Shown here piece by piece: positions 1-12,287 of a stretch of 64,000 nucleotides of DNA (position 1 is its first letter; every line of letters starts with the position of its first letter). The notes under the pieces were generated by a model. That model did no database searches and was not told the DNA's origin. It saw nothing but the letters and a program-made list of their open reading frames with translations. The position numbers were made by a program, and so were the translations under genes. This DNA comes from Aphelidium insulamus (lineage: Eukaryota > Aphelidiomycota > Aphelidea > Aphelidiaceae): NCBI GenBank assembly GCA_036784855.1, contig JAZDSV010000051.1:28102-92101 (forward strand). Reading direction: 5' to 3'.

Positions 1-2286
1 TGGCACGGCCTCGTTGCAAATCAGAGACAATAGCTTTTGAAATAGTGGCCGTGGCAGGACATTCTGAGACTAAAGTTAAATAAACCGGTGGTATGTAGTT
101 TAATTCACATTCCCACCTTCCAGCCTCGCGCCAGTTTGCCGACTTGCTTCGACAACTGCTCGCCTAGATCCATTAATCGTGCCGGCTTTTTGTCGGTATC
201 ATCAACGCCGCCTAGACATTCACAAATTTCTTTTGCAGTGGAACTGGCACGCTGGCTTTGTTGTACCTGCACGATAAATCACAAGCTTTTGCCAAACATT
301 AATTCATACCACATGGTACTGCAAGTACAAATCGCCACACTCTCTACAGCTGGGAATGAGGTCGACATAGTTGCTCACCGGTGCGAATTCCTTTGGCAAT
401 TTCGCAGCAAAAGCATAACCCAGTGTGGTCAAATGGTGACTCATGTACGAGCAGTCGTTGTAGACAATTGCCGCGTGCCATAGGCTGTCCTCAACTGGTT
501 CCTTCCAGTGCTCAGCGAGTATCGCCTGCCATAATTTGACAACATCTCTCGATTGAAAGTAGCAGTCAGTCGCACTGGCTTTCATGAGTTCTCAGGTTGT
601 AGTTGTTTTTAACAATGCAACCTACTCTATATCCGTATTGTTGCCATTGCACCGAGATAAAAGCTGGTACAGAACCCCAACCACTGAATGCGTGCCAAGG
701 CTTATTTGCATCGTCGGAAGTTGCAAGTTATCATCGATTCGTGCTCGCGGATGAGAGCTATTCTTGACACTGCCAAACCCCGTAAACGCACCTAAGACAT
801 TAGTTGTAAGACATAGTGCCACCACGAGCAACCTTGGTCAGTGGATGCAGAAACTTGAACGGCTCTAAAGTCCGCATCCACAATAATATTGCGAACATGG
901 TCAAGCTGATCGTTTCTTCTGGCTGTCAGAAGCTTATGTCGAAGCTTCTGCACAAGCGATGTGATCTCTGTGCATTGATGGCTAAGCGCGCCGTATTTCT
1001 TGAACGCGCTCTCCATTTCTATCAGGCCGTAACTTATGTCCGACAAATCGGCAGCTGCAAGGTTCGGTAGATTATTCACCAATACAGAGTCCAGGTCCTT
1101 CATGAAACGCGCAGTCCACGCTTGCCGGAAGTCGTATAGAAACGCTCGCGGCAACTCGTCATTGCTTGAGCTGGTTGTACAAAATATGTGGCGCATGACG
1201 AATTTCATTACCGCAGTCCAGCCATCGCGAATACTGACAAGTTTTCGCAGAGCGCTGACGCCAGCACAATCAGACTGAGACATTCAAGCTGATGCCGCGA
1301 ATCATGCTCTTGAACTCGCACCAAGATAGTGTGGCTAGTTGAGGAGTCGCGAATGAAATCCAGCAAGCGCTCAAACAACAAGCACGTGAATGACTGGACA
1401 GCTTCAGTGTCGCATCCGACCAAGTACACAGCCTTGACAATCTCGAGCATATGCAAGGAGCCAAAGTTGCGGTCATTAGTTTTGGCTGAAAGAAGCTTTA
1501 ATCCACAGCGTTTGATATAAACATATAACGCCATGCGTACCGGATACAGATTCGGAGACTGAGATCATTCTGCAATTTCCGCGGTCGGAGAACGTCACGG
1601 CCTCCGCCCAAAGAGACAGAAATACGTTATGCATGTAAGCTTGGTGGTCCAACAATTCATTCTTCGTTCCAGTAAGGACATTTGGTTGCACTAATGTACA
1701 CAAAGGAATTGTACCTTGAGTAGCTCGATGGCATAAATGTGATCTTTGTCATCGATGGACAGTTGGGCGAACATGATGCGCTGCCCCCGAGCAGTCAGTA
1801 CATATTACGTACGGAACATACATATACACACACAAATGGGACACTTGCACAGTCATCGATCAACGAGGCAACCGCCAACAGGTCTCCGGCGTCGACAAGG
1901 TCGGGCATGGACTGCAACGCATCGTCGATCCTTAATATATAACGCAACTCGGCGCACACATTCGCCAGTATGCGCGCAGACTCGATATCCTGGACCGGCA
2001 CGGGAACACCTTTATCCTCTTGCTGCGCGGAATGATAATTGCCGGAGACATGCATGCCATATGAAGTATTTACCAGCTGGAGTATGTTTAATTGCCCGAG
2101 TGCCGCATCCTCCACCTCGTCCGCTTCATGCGCCAAATAATGTGTGCTGCAGTCCTCCTCGAGGTCTGCATAGCTCTTTCGCAGCGCTGCGTACACGTCT
2201 GCCTACTCAACGCAGAAGTGTATTAGCAAACACGCGCACAAACTCACTCGCAAGCGAGCCACTTTTGCCGGCAGTTCGCCCTGCAT
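1..2286 (-). CDS. ZW10: ZW10 kinetochore / vesicle-tethering protein homologue, 3' end cut by window edge
   Basis: ZW10 works in the RZZ kinetochore checkpoint complex and in the Dsl1/NRZ Golgi-to-ER tether. I recognise it from scattered exons on the minus strand: an N-terminal helical stretch (1795-2202, with LRYILRIDDALQSM), middle exons (about 792-1703), and a C-terminal part with YNDCSYMSHHLTTLGYAF (304-585), which fits the conserved ZW10 segment around a histidine-leucine-rich helix. Further coding follows at about 130-250 and at 1-60 (NVLPRPLFQKLLSLICNEA). The start at 2286 gives MQGELPAKVARLR, followed by a 45-nt phase-0 GT-AG intron (2203-2247) with a GCTAAT branch, then ADVYAALRKSY. 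The last exon runs off the left edge, so the stop is not seen. Sequence divergence is high; the family call rests on the C-terminal block and the all-helical pattern. Intermediate exon borders are approximate. Confidence 0.72.
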
Positions 2287-2478
2287 GACTGAAACAGAGC
2301 CCCCAGACATTCGATGCCAATCTCTACATGATCTCAGCACGAAAATCTATGGCCATATCCTAAATTGAAACTCTTCATGAACGTACACAATTGGGTATTT
2401 ATATATGTGTGCAACAATTAAATGCCACGAAAATAATTATATTGCGGCCAGTAGATAGAATAGCGTTCGGTCTGACGT

Positions 2479-5400
2479 CTACTTTTTGCCGCTCTTTTTA
2501 ACATTAGCGTCACGTGACGTGGCATCATCCACGATCGTGTCGGACTGCTGCTGCCCGCCGGGCATAATAATTTGCGTTGCGACAGCTGTCAAGTTAGTTA
2601 CACGCATGTGAGGGACAAGTGTAATTACCTGAGCTGTTTCGCGGGTCGGCAGTGTCCACAATCGTTTGGAACTCGGGCGGATTTTCGTACGGATTGTCAG
2701 CTCCATAGTCAAAGGCCGCCGGATTATAGTATGGCGACGGATTCGCGGCAGCAGCCGTGCCAACTCCTTTAGATGCGGCATTATCCACCACAGTATCGGT
2801 GTAGCTTTGGGCGCGCTCCTGCTGTGATGAATTGTTCGTAGCGGCTTGTCGCGACTGTGGGTTTCGCGCTGCGGCGTCATCCAACACAGTGGCGGTGGCT
2901 GCACCGGGGAAATTATCACGCGTTCCAGCTTCTTCCAATATAGTTGAGCCGTCTGCAAAATCGTGGCCTCGTGCCTTCTGTGGAACTCCTCGGGGAGAGG
3001 CCACGTCCACCATCGTGGCTCCTTGTGACTGCATATCGTTTGTATGACCGCGCGTTCCAGCCTCTTCCAATATAGTCGAGCCGTCTGCAAAATCATGGCC
3101 TGGTACATTGCTTGGCACTCCTCGAGGTGTGGCCACGTCTAGCATCGTGACGCCCTGTGACTGCATATCGTGTGAAATTCCACGAGTTCCAGCCTCCTCG
3201 AGAATGGTTGAACCATCAGCAAAGACATTGGGCGTTCCTCGTGTGCGAGCATCATCGATTACCGTTGACGACGCCGAAAACGGGTGTTGACTACTGCGAG
3301 CATTCCGATTCTGCGCCGATGATGAAGGATACCCGCGCGCATCAGCCTCCTCCAAGTTTGTTGAACTCTCGGCAAAATTGTTGTAGCCGCGCGCCTGAGC
3401 ATCATCTAGCACAGTTGGGACTTCAGATGACGCAACTTGCTCTAACGCTTTGCCTTTAGGATACCCGCGCGCATCAGCCTCCTCCAAGATTGTTGAACTC
3501 TCGGCAAAATTGTTGTAGCCGCGCGCCTGAGCATCATCCAGCACGGTCGGTGCTTCAGATGACGCAAGTGGATCAGATGCTCTACCCGCCGTGGACGGAT
3601 GCCCGCGAATACCAGCCTCCTCAAGGATCGTGGAGCCATCGCCGTATTCGGCGTATCCACGAGCCTGTGCGCTGTCAATAACAGTGGAAAACTGGGATAG
3701 CCCTTGTCCGCGAGTTCCTGCTTCATCGATCAGTGTCGATCCGTCCACGGCGCCTTTTTTCCCGCGCGATTGCGCCTCGTCCAGTACAGTTGAGTATTGC
3801 GACAATGGAATCGTCTGGGACACGCCGCCTCGCGTTTGTGCCTCATCAAGAACGGTGGAGTACTCCGACATTCCATTCGTGCCGCCCGCCTTTGTTCCCG
3901 CCTCATCTAATATGGTGGCATACTGCGAAGTCGGCTCAGTACTAGCCCCAGAACGAATGTCTCCTCGGAACTGGCCATTCTTGCCCGGATACAGCTCCAA
4001 TGTGGCTACAATATTAATGACAAAGATTAAACGTAATTCAAACCTCACCCGTATTGTTCATATGCAGAGTATTCTTCGCCGACGATCTATCCTGCACCTC
4101 GGTCATTTGCGGCGAGTACAAATTGACAGGGGCCGATTTCTGTCCAGAGACATCCAGTACAGTAGCCGTATTCGAGTTTGAATAGCCTTTTTTAGCATCA
4201 GAACCATACATGTTGGGATGACCGCCGTCGGGATAAACATCCGTGGGCACCAAATTGGCTCCCTCGTGGGATCCAACGCTGTATTGCGACTGAGTCATAA
4301 CAGACGCAGAATCATTGATTCCGGAAGCAGCAGCACCGGCCTTCTGATGCTCGGGAGAAAATGCCATCTGAGAATAGTCGAGGGAATAGGAGCTCGCAGC
4401 ACTTGAGGCAGCGTCATCCGCAACTTTCTTCTTTCCCGGTTTCGGAATGAGCCGCTGTTGCGGTTTTTTCTTTGCGCGAAAGAAAGTGATGTACACACCG
4501 GCTCCAATACCTGCCGCAACAATAATTCCGCCAATGATCAGGAACGTGATAACCATTGTGGAAATGGCCGGCGCACTTATCGAAGAATTAAGCTGCGACG
4601 AACTTTCAGTGGCCGCTAGAGCTGCAGTATCGGCTGTACTACTGGAGACCGGTCTGGTGACTCGAGAAGTTGTTACTGCAGCTGAAGAAGCTTGCTGGCC
4701 ATCCTTCAGTATCGCGGATGTAACACTGATCTTGAGACGGAAGTAGACGTAATTATTCGTGGTTGAACAACTTGGGCCCCAAATCACATTGGGAGTAACG
4801 CCGCGAGTTGTCATCAAAGGCAAAGTCGGCGCTAAAGAACCTGTTGGGCAAGTGATTTGGCCGGCAGTCCACAAGATATCGTTGAAATTTAAATCGCTGT
4901 TCCATCCATCCGATACATCCAAATTGGGATTAAATGAATAAGCAGCCTTCCAAGTCGAAAGATCTCCACTGTACGCTACTAGCGTGTTGTCAACCCTACA
5001 AACCCAGTTATCACTCTGTAAATAGTTATTTAGCCTCAAAAGACTTACAAGACTGTCACTGCCAGTCCCGGGGTTGAAGATGAACTCTTTGCCGAAAAGG
5101 ACAGCAAAATGACTTCATTATCAATCTTGCGATTAATTGTGGAGACTCCAGAGCTCTTGCTTCCACCATACTGCGTCCCTTTAAAATAGAGTTTCCAGTC
5201 CGAGTCACCCGCCACTAGGATTTTCAGTTGTCGCGCAGCTGTTGGGGAGTCGCTTATAGGAATAAGAGCAGGCACCGTCGTGCCGCCGACATTAAGTCGT
5301 AAACGGTAGTTGGCATACCCAAAGGCGGCTGAATTACACGCAGGACCCCAAACCAGGCTAGGCTTTGCGCCATTAATTGACAATTGCTGCATTTCTGAAG

Positions 5401-8400
5401 TCCATGTTGAGTCAGGCGTGCAGCTGGAGACCACAGGTAGCCAATTATCGGCGGCAAAAGAAAGCGATGTATCCCAATTAGGCGCCGGTGACACCGTGTA
5501 ATTTGCGGACCAGTCGGAGTCATCTCCGGTGGCCGCAATCGGTACATTATCGACGCTAATTATAGGTTAGTGAATGCCTGGAGCAGCGAAAGAGTACTGA
5601 CAATATGCTAGCAACAATTCCTCCAGCGCTGCTAGTCGATCTAGTAGAGAATGCGATCAAAAGCGGTCCGTCATCGACCATGCGTATGATCGTTTGCACA
5701 GCAGAATTCGACGACACTGAATAACCTGGCACCAAGTAACCACCTATGCGCACGTTCCAGTCACCAACAGACAAAAGCACAATTTTAAGCTCTCGAGCCC
5801 CGGATGGAGGCACGATAACGCCGCCATTGGCCGTGGCAGTCACCTTCAGTCGAAGATATGATATGCTTTTTGTCGCATTGCAGGAAGGTCCCCACACAAA
5901 ACCAGGAGCAGTTCCATTAACCGCAACGTTAGCTATGGCTTGTTCTGCGCCAGTGGGCTTCAGACATGCTGGCATCCAGCTCGACCAAAGAACGTCATTG
6001 AAATTCAGGTTGCTATTCCAGCCAGCAGACGACAACTTGGCTGGATCGAACTGGGTAGCAGAATGATAAGCAATTTTCCATTGCCCAGAAATGTCACCAC
6101 TGACAGCAACCGGTAGCCCGTTGATGCTAGTAGTTAAGTCATTCAAACTTGACAGGTCAACGGTACATACAAGACGCTTGCAATAAATGCTCCGCCGGCA
6201 CCAATATCCCGGACGCGAAAAGATAGCAGCGCATCTCCATCATTGACGTATTTGGTGATGACTTTAGGCACAAATGAAGGCACGGTGGTCATAAACGACG
6301 TCCCATTGATGTAAGCAAGCCACTCATCTTTGCAAGCAATGGCAACATCGATGCGGTTGGATCCTGTCGATACCACTGGTGCAGTCGTTGCCGTTGCATT
6401 AACCTTCAGCCGATAGTATACCGTATTTGATTTAGACCAACAAGTTGGACCCCACAAACGCTGCGTGTATGCGTTTGACGATGAAAGAGATACCGCAGTG
6501 CTATCCCAGTCAGTGTCGGGACAGGAGCCAATCCAATTAGACCAAGCACTGTCCGCAAAATCATAGCTGCTGTCCCACCCAGCAGATGCTGATGCAACCG
6601 GATCAAATGTATAGTGAACTTTCCAGTTCGAAGCGTCGCCAGTAGTTGCAACCAGTTGATCGTCCAAACTAAAAAGTCAACTTATATCTCATATCTTATA
6701 TCTCTGCACTTACTAGACACTGGCAAGGAAACTGCCACCAACACCGTAATCTCTAACTTGGAAAGTAAGCAAAAAAGCGTCATCTACTTGAGTGGACATC
6801 GACCGAATTTCTTGCCCGACCAACCCGTAGCCATAAAATACCTGGCTGTTTGCGGTTGCCGTCCATGAGCCGCTTGCTGCGATTCGAACCGCCAACTTCC
6901 TCGATCCAGTCTGTAATACAGATGGTCTGTTCAGTAGGTCTGTAACATTAACTGTCAGCCGGTAATAGACTGCGTTGCCGGTGGAAGTGCATGTAGGGCC
7001 CCAAATCATTCGTGGAAAGGTTACATTGCTCGCCATAGATTGTATAACGGTTCCCCACTCCTGGCCTGGAGGGCACAAGCCAATCGAATCCGACCATGAC
7101 GAATCGTTAAAATTCAAATCGGAATTCCAACCCGTGGCTGACGAAGATTGCACATTCAAGCTATAATGCGCTTTCCACTTGGATTTGTCTCCCGTTGCGG
7201 CGACAGGTATACCATCAATCCTGATGCGAATGTATTAGACTGCATAAATATACATGATGGAACACCTACGAAACAGACGCAAGGAATCCGCCGCCTGCTG
7301 AATAGTCCCGAGCCATGAAAGCCAGCAGAACTATTCCATCACCAACATATCGGGTAACAGTTGTTACATTACGACTTGGGACAGAATTGCCGGCGTAAAC
7401 TTTGCCACCAACATACGTCGTCCACACGTCGTCTGCCGCGATGGATATATCGAGCTTGTGCGACCCCAAAGCGTCCACCGGTGTGGGTCTTAGCAATGCG
7501 TCTGTCACATTTAGCTTCAACCGTAAATACATTGTGCCCGATTGTGTGCCGCAAGTAGGACCCCAGACCATTTGTGGAGAACTAAAATTAGAAATCGAAT
7601 TCAGAGTCGGTGCCCAGATGCTGTAGGGCGGACAAGCGCCAGTCCAACTTGACCATGTAGAGTCGGGATAGGTCAAGTTTGTGTCCCAACCAGACGATGC
7701 AGGGTCTGCCAAATTGATGTTGTAGCTTACAAGCCAGTCAGTGCTGTCACCAGTCACCACGACAGGTTTTCCATCAATACTACCAAATAGTCAGTACATG
7801 CACAAAACATGGCATCACGTACAATATTGTCGCAGCAAAACCACCGCCACCACCACCAGAGTAGACAGAAAATGCAAGAAGCATCATCCCGTCGCTGATG
7901 TTGCGAGATATAGTTGTCGGCTGGAAAAACCCACTTCCGTATCCATTGATTTTCTTGCCTCCTAAATTCGCAATCCAAGTTTCATCAGCGACCAAATTGA
8001 TATCCATTTGATGTGATCCCGAATAAGAAAGTGCCGCGGTTTTCAATAACGCGTCGGTAATGTTGAGCTTCAATCTGAGGAGAACGGTGCTGCTCGGACT
8101 GCTGCAAAGAGGGCCCCACACAAACGACGGGCTCAAGTCTGCTGATGCAAGAATCATAGAAGTAGTCAATTCTCCTTGCGGCACCGGGCACGAGGTCAGC
8201 CAGCTGGACCACGCAGAATCAGTATAATTGAGACTGGAGTCCCAGCCGGCATCAAGCGGATCTGCAGTGTTGACCGTATAGCTAACTTTCCAGTCCGATG
8301 AATCGCCTGTGACAGCAACCGCTGTGCCATCCACACTGCAAAATATTAGATTGCGAAACAAGTTCCAATCGACATCACATGGCTTACTAGATAGTTGCTG

Positions 8401-11400
8401 CAAATCCACCGGCACTATTAAGCACATCTTTTGCGGCAAACGAAAACAGCACAACATCATTGCTGGTGTTTGTAGTAATCGTTTGGTAGTAGGGGGAATC
8501 AAGGTTGTAGCGGGCGAAATCTCGTCCTGCAACTTTGGCCACCCACATGGTCTTCGAAACGACTCTTACGTCAATGCGACGAAGACCGGCAGCAGGTGTT
8601 AGCGGGACAGGGTTAGCCAAAGCCCGGGTTACATTAACAGCAAGTCGATAGTACGCATCATCCGCGTCAACGGTGCATTGTGGACCCCACAGCCAACGCG
8701 GTACTGTTCCGTTGGACATCGAATTCAGCGTCAAACCGACAGCTTTTGAACTTGGAAGACACTGACCCACGTAAGACAGCCAAGCACTGTCATCAAAAGC
8801 CACATTCGTATCCCAACCGCGTGATGTCGGTCGTGTAGGGGAAAATGTATAGCTAACTTTCCAGCCAGAATTGTCTCCAGAAACGGCAACTGGAACACCA
8901 TCGATGCTACAAATCACAATAAGCACACATAATTAGCGTATATGTTAAATTTCTAGGTGTACCTTAAAAGCGCGGCAAAGCCAGAACCTGCGGATATAGC
9001 GCGAACTGAAATTGCGAGGAGAAAAACTTCGCGGTACACTTGCACTGTCATGATCTTTTGAGTCTGAGGCAGCACATCAGTGTCAGTGAATGCATTGCCA
9101 TCAATTTTGGCGAGCCAAAAGTCCTCGCCCATCATAGTAAGCGTTACGGTGTGATTAAACGCGGACGGACTAGGTGGTGACAATGTTGGATAGAGCAGCG
9201 CCTGCGTAACATTGAGCTTCAGGCGATAATAGGCGGAAGCGCCTTTTGTGGAGCAGTCTGGGCCCCACAGTGTTTGCGAAGGCCATTGCGGCGAACCGCC
9301 AATGAACTGCAACGCAGTAGGCCATATGGTCGTTATTGATGGACAAGTTCCGGTCCAATTACTCCAGAGACTGTCGTCAAAATTGTATTGCGTGTACCAT
9401 CCATATGGCGCTTCGCTGCCATATAATACTTTCCAATTAGAATTATCGCCCGTTACTGCCACCGTCTTCCCATCAATGCTACAATAATCAGCATTGTAAC
9501 ACGAAACCTTCACCTACGTGACAGAGGCGGAAAATGCTCCAAGTCCACTAAAAGCACGCGCGGCAAACGCCAGCAAGATTGTTCCATTGTTAATAGTTTG
9601 CGTTATTTCAGTAGCGACCTGCTCATCCACGTTGTACGCAACGTAATACGATCCGTTCAAATTCGCCCACCAGAAGCTATTAGCGGCGAGCCGGACGGAC
9701 AGCTGGCGTGTACCGACAAAAGGCGCCTGAAACACTGTGGGCACCGTTATAACCAGATGGTAGTAAACTTGTGAGCCGCTACATGCAGGACCCCACAAAC
9801 GATGTGGAGTTGCACCGTTGATGCTGAGAGCATTCAGCGCGTCTCGATGTATGCTTGTCGAGGTGCAAAATGAAACCGGTTTCCACACATTGCTGCTGGG
9901 AGTAACCGAGTACATCCAGTCAGAGTTGGCTGCAGCAGCGGGATTCAGCGCAGCTGTCCCCATCCACTGCGAGGAGTCTCCTGATGCTGCCACTGGCACA
10001 TCATCGATCCTGAATGTGTAAATTGGCCGAGTTCACAAGCAAGAATAATGCGCACCATATGGAAGCTGCAAACATGCCAGACCGAGTGCTGCTAGCATAA
10101 AAGGCCAAAACAGCTGTGCCTGGGTTAACATAGGTCGTTAAAGTTACCGGTTCAAGTGTGCTCCGATTGTATCCAGTAAAAATCTCTCCCGCAAGTACAG
10201 TTGTCCAAACTCGGTCGGCTGCCAATGCCACAGTTAGTTTGCGGCTGCCTTTCGGTGTGGGTGTAGGATTGAGAAGCGCTGAATCAACGTCGAGTACCAG
10301 GCGGTAGTAAACAGCAGAATTCAAAACGCTACAACTAGATCCCCACATCCACTGCGGATACGCGTTCCCAACGGACACAATTTGGGATGGTTGAACCCAA
10401 GCCTCGGGGAAATTTGCACAGCCGCTGGGCTTGTCCACCCATTTGGAGTCGTCAAAATTGACATCGCTGTCCCAACCTGCCGATGTGGGTAGCGTCGGAT
10501 CAAAATTGTAGATGGCAGTCCAGGGATTTCTGTCGCCGGTAACTGCCACAGATCGCCCATCAATACTACGTGACATGGCCGTTAGTAATAAGATGAAAAA
10601 ACAACGCTGAAAAGTACCGAATGTTGGCGATGAAACCGCCAACAGTGCCGAAATTCCGCGCACTGAAGCCGATTACTAGTTTCCCCTCATCAATATTCTG
10701 AGTAATCTTTGTATTTCCAGTTGTCGCAGTGGAGTAGTCATAGTGGAATATGCCATTAACTGTGGCAGTCCACATGTCCTGCGCTGCCAGTAAGATCTCC
10801 AGCTGGTGCTGGCCAGTTGGCGGCGGTGGCGGATCAACGTCGGGAATGTTCAGCACCAGGCGAATGACAAGAGAATTACCATTAACATTACACTGCGGGG
10901 CCCACAGCCATTGAGCCGGGGCACTGTTGACGGCGATGCTGCTCTTCGCGGTCCATAGCGGGGACGACGAGCAAGATATGTTGAATCTTGGCCACACCGT
11001 ATCATTATACGATACTGAAGTGTTCCACCCAGCGGCGCTGGGCAAACTGTCGTTGAATGCGTAATTTACCTTCCAAGGCGGAGAGTTACTGGCACCGGTA
11101 GCGGCCACGTACTCCCCGTCCACGCTGAACAGTGCAGTTAAGTCAGGCAAACCGTCATCGGCGTATAGCTACGTACAATACACTGGCGATAAATCCACCA
11201 ACACTGCCGGGTCCACCGACATCGCGCGCAGTGAAAGCAAGCAACAAGTCGCCGCTGTCCACAGTGTACGACTGTACGGACGGGTTGAGCGCCGGTGTGC
11301 CGGTCTTGAGTGTGCGTTCGCCACCGTTAACACTGAGTGACCACTCGTCATCAGCTGCGATAAACACTTCGAGTTTGTGCTGAGTCGTTGCGTGTGCAAG

Positions 11401-11466
11401 CCATGGCACTGACAAGGCCAGCAGGAGCAAAGCCGTGGCAAGACGGCACTGCAACTGGGAACGCAT
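2479..11466 (-). CDS. Giant modular type I membrane protein: 12.5 jelly-roll-like modules, TM helix, motif-repeat cytosolic tail
   Basis: Fifteen exons: 11177-11466, 10618-11124, 10056-10565, 9518-10009, 8963-9478, 8388-8906, 7823-8335, 7270-7779, 6714-7220, 6171-6668, 5602-6126, 5049-5555, 4049-4995, 2629-4005, 2479-2585. They sum to 8,325 nt, 2,774 residues. Exon 1 gives a signal peptide (MRSQLQCRLATALLLLALSV) and the C-terminal half of a module. Exons 2-12 each encode one ~170-residue module; exon 13 carries the twelfth, then a Ser/Thr-rich stalk, a TM helix (VITFLIIGGIIVAAGIGAGV) with a KKK stop-transfer, and cytosol. Module hallmarks are D-G-x-x-V-A-x-T-G-D near the start, G-W-x-S and F-x-D-x-x-W, V-W-G-P-x-C, an x-D-x-W strand, and G-G-F-x-A-x-V at the end. 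This resembles galactose-binding-like beta-sandwiches (inference). The tail holds ~21 short motif repeats. A cell-surface adhesin or receptor is the likely role; ligand unknown. Introns are 39-56 nt. Confidence 0.87.
2500..4190 (-). repeat. Cytosolic-tail linear motif array, about 21 copies of T-(V/I)-(L/I/V)-(D/E)-(D/E)-A-x-x-R-G
   Basis: Copies read from N to C include TVLDVSGQKS, TILDEAGTKAG, TVLDEAQTRGG, TVLDEAQSRGK, TLIDEAGTRGQ, TVIDSAQARGY, TILEEAGIRGH, TVLDDAQARGY, TILEEADARGY, TVIDDARTRGT, TMLDVATPRGV, TMVDVASPRGV, TVLDDAAARNP, TVVDNAASKGV, TIVDTADPRNS and, in the last exon, TIVDDATSRDA. Spacing varies from about 16 to 35 residues. A subset forms higher-order pairs (a GSTILEEAGTRG copy alternating with a TM-x-D-V-A copy), which suggests recent internal duplication at about 2930-3230 and 3340-3560. 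Confidence 0.9.
4690..11124 (-). repeat. Tandem array of twelve module exons with uniform phase 2 introns
   Basis: Exons 2 to 12 are 507, 510, 492, 516, 519, 513, 510, 507, 498, 525 and 507 nt, all multiples of three, and every bordering intron that I placed is phase 2 and lies between the terminal F-x-A-x-(V/I) strand of one module and the (V/I)-D-G start of the next. This 2-2 symmetry lets whole exons be duplicated or skipped without a frame change. The twelfth copy is fused to the stalk in exon 13 (4049-4995). Modules are clearly related but well diverged, so the array is not recent satellite DNA. Confidence 0.88.
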
Positions 11467-12287
11467 CGCACTCGTTCTCTTTCGCACTTCGCGGCTAAAG
11501 AAGTCTGAGAGCTGGCCAAACAACAAACAGTGTGTTTGAGATTTGGTCTGTTTGCCATGTGGCGACAAAAATTATATATATATATATATTCAACCTTGCG
11601 TTATTTCTCGTCAAGTGCATATTTAATTGCTAGTTTTGCATGTATCCTTCTCGGGTTCCAGAAGCTACAGAGGAATGAAGATGGAAACACGATGATTAAA
11701 ATAAATACGTCCAAGTTGCACTTTATGACATTGCATGCTTTCGGATTAATGCTAGTTCTGCAGGCTTTTATAAAAGAAATACCAGTGAGAATGTTATGTA
11801 GTATGCAACGAAAGGCACATAGCATATACATTGTTCTACTAATTGATAGGATTGCACGGTATGAATCGGCAATTACATTGTACTTGTTGCTTAAAAAGCA
11901 AGGTGTTAAATATATAAAGGAACGTTCGGAAAGTTTTATTTCTATTCGCAACTGTTGTGTATCAGATCAGTTATATTGTAGTACATATTATGTATTCACG
12001 CATATTTTGACTTGCAAACATTTTATCAGATCAGTTATATTGTAGTACATATTATGTATTCACGCATGTAATAGACATATTTTGACTTGCAAACATTTTA
12101 TGGGGGGGCAAGGGGACTGTACACTATGTTCATAAACCCTATATTACGTATTATTTTAGCTTTAGCTGACTTTTGATACAGCCTCAAATCTGTGTTTATG
12201 CAGCCGCTGTTCATCGCACAAGAATCCCGCAAACGGATTTGATTGGCTGGCCGCTTTTCCGCTCTCATAAGCCACAAAAAGCCCGAA
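11467..12287. other. AT-rich divergent intergenic region with a 64/75-bp direct duplication
   Basis: This gap separates the divergently transcribed membrane protein and the carboxypeptidase. A long reading frame on the plus strand across it (11530-12045) has no recognisable domain and codon use typical of AT-rich non-coding DNA, so I do not call it a gene. A direct duplication lies at 11961-12024 and 12025-12099 (the second copy carries an 11-nt insertion). A G-run follows at 12101. Promoters for both flanking genes should lie here but no clear motif was seen. Confidence 0.6.
11961..12099. repeat. Direct tandem duplication (two copies, ~64 and ~75 bp)
   Basis: Both copies begin atcagatcagttatattgta, continue through a shared gtattcacgcat block, and end in cttgcaaacatttt. 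The right copy has an extra gtaatagacat. The near-identity of the rest suggests a young duplication. Confidence 0.85.

Noticed and set aside
3591-4181. 196-codon plus-strand frame with repeated P-A-S-S
   Set aside because: Antisense of the tail motif repeats; its repetition simply mirrors the real coding strand.
6880-6895. tRNA B-box-like gattcgaacc
   Set aside because: Lies in a conserved module exon (codons for V-R-I-A-A-S) and no cloverleaf can be drawn around it.
2479-11466. Several separate genes rather than one
   Set aside because: Every module boundary has matching GT-AG signals at phase 2, no internal start with a signal peptide or stop is needed, and exon lengths sum to a multiple of three.
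11530-12045. 171-codon plus-strand reading frame in the AT-rich gap
   Set aside because: No domain, composition follows AT-rich DNA, and it spans the start of the duplication; no splice or start support.
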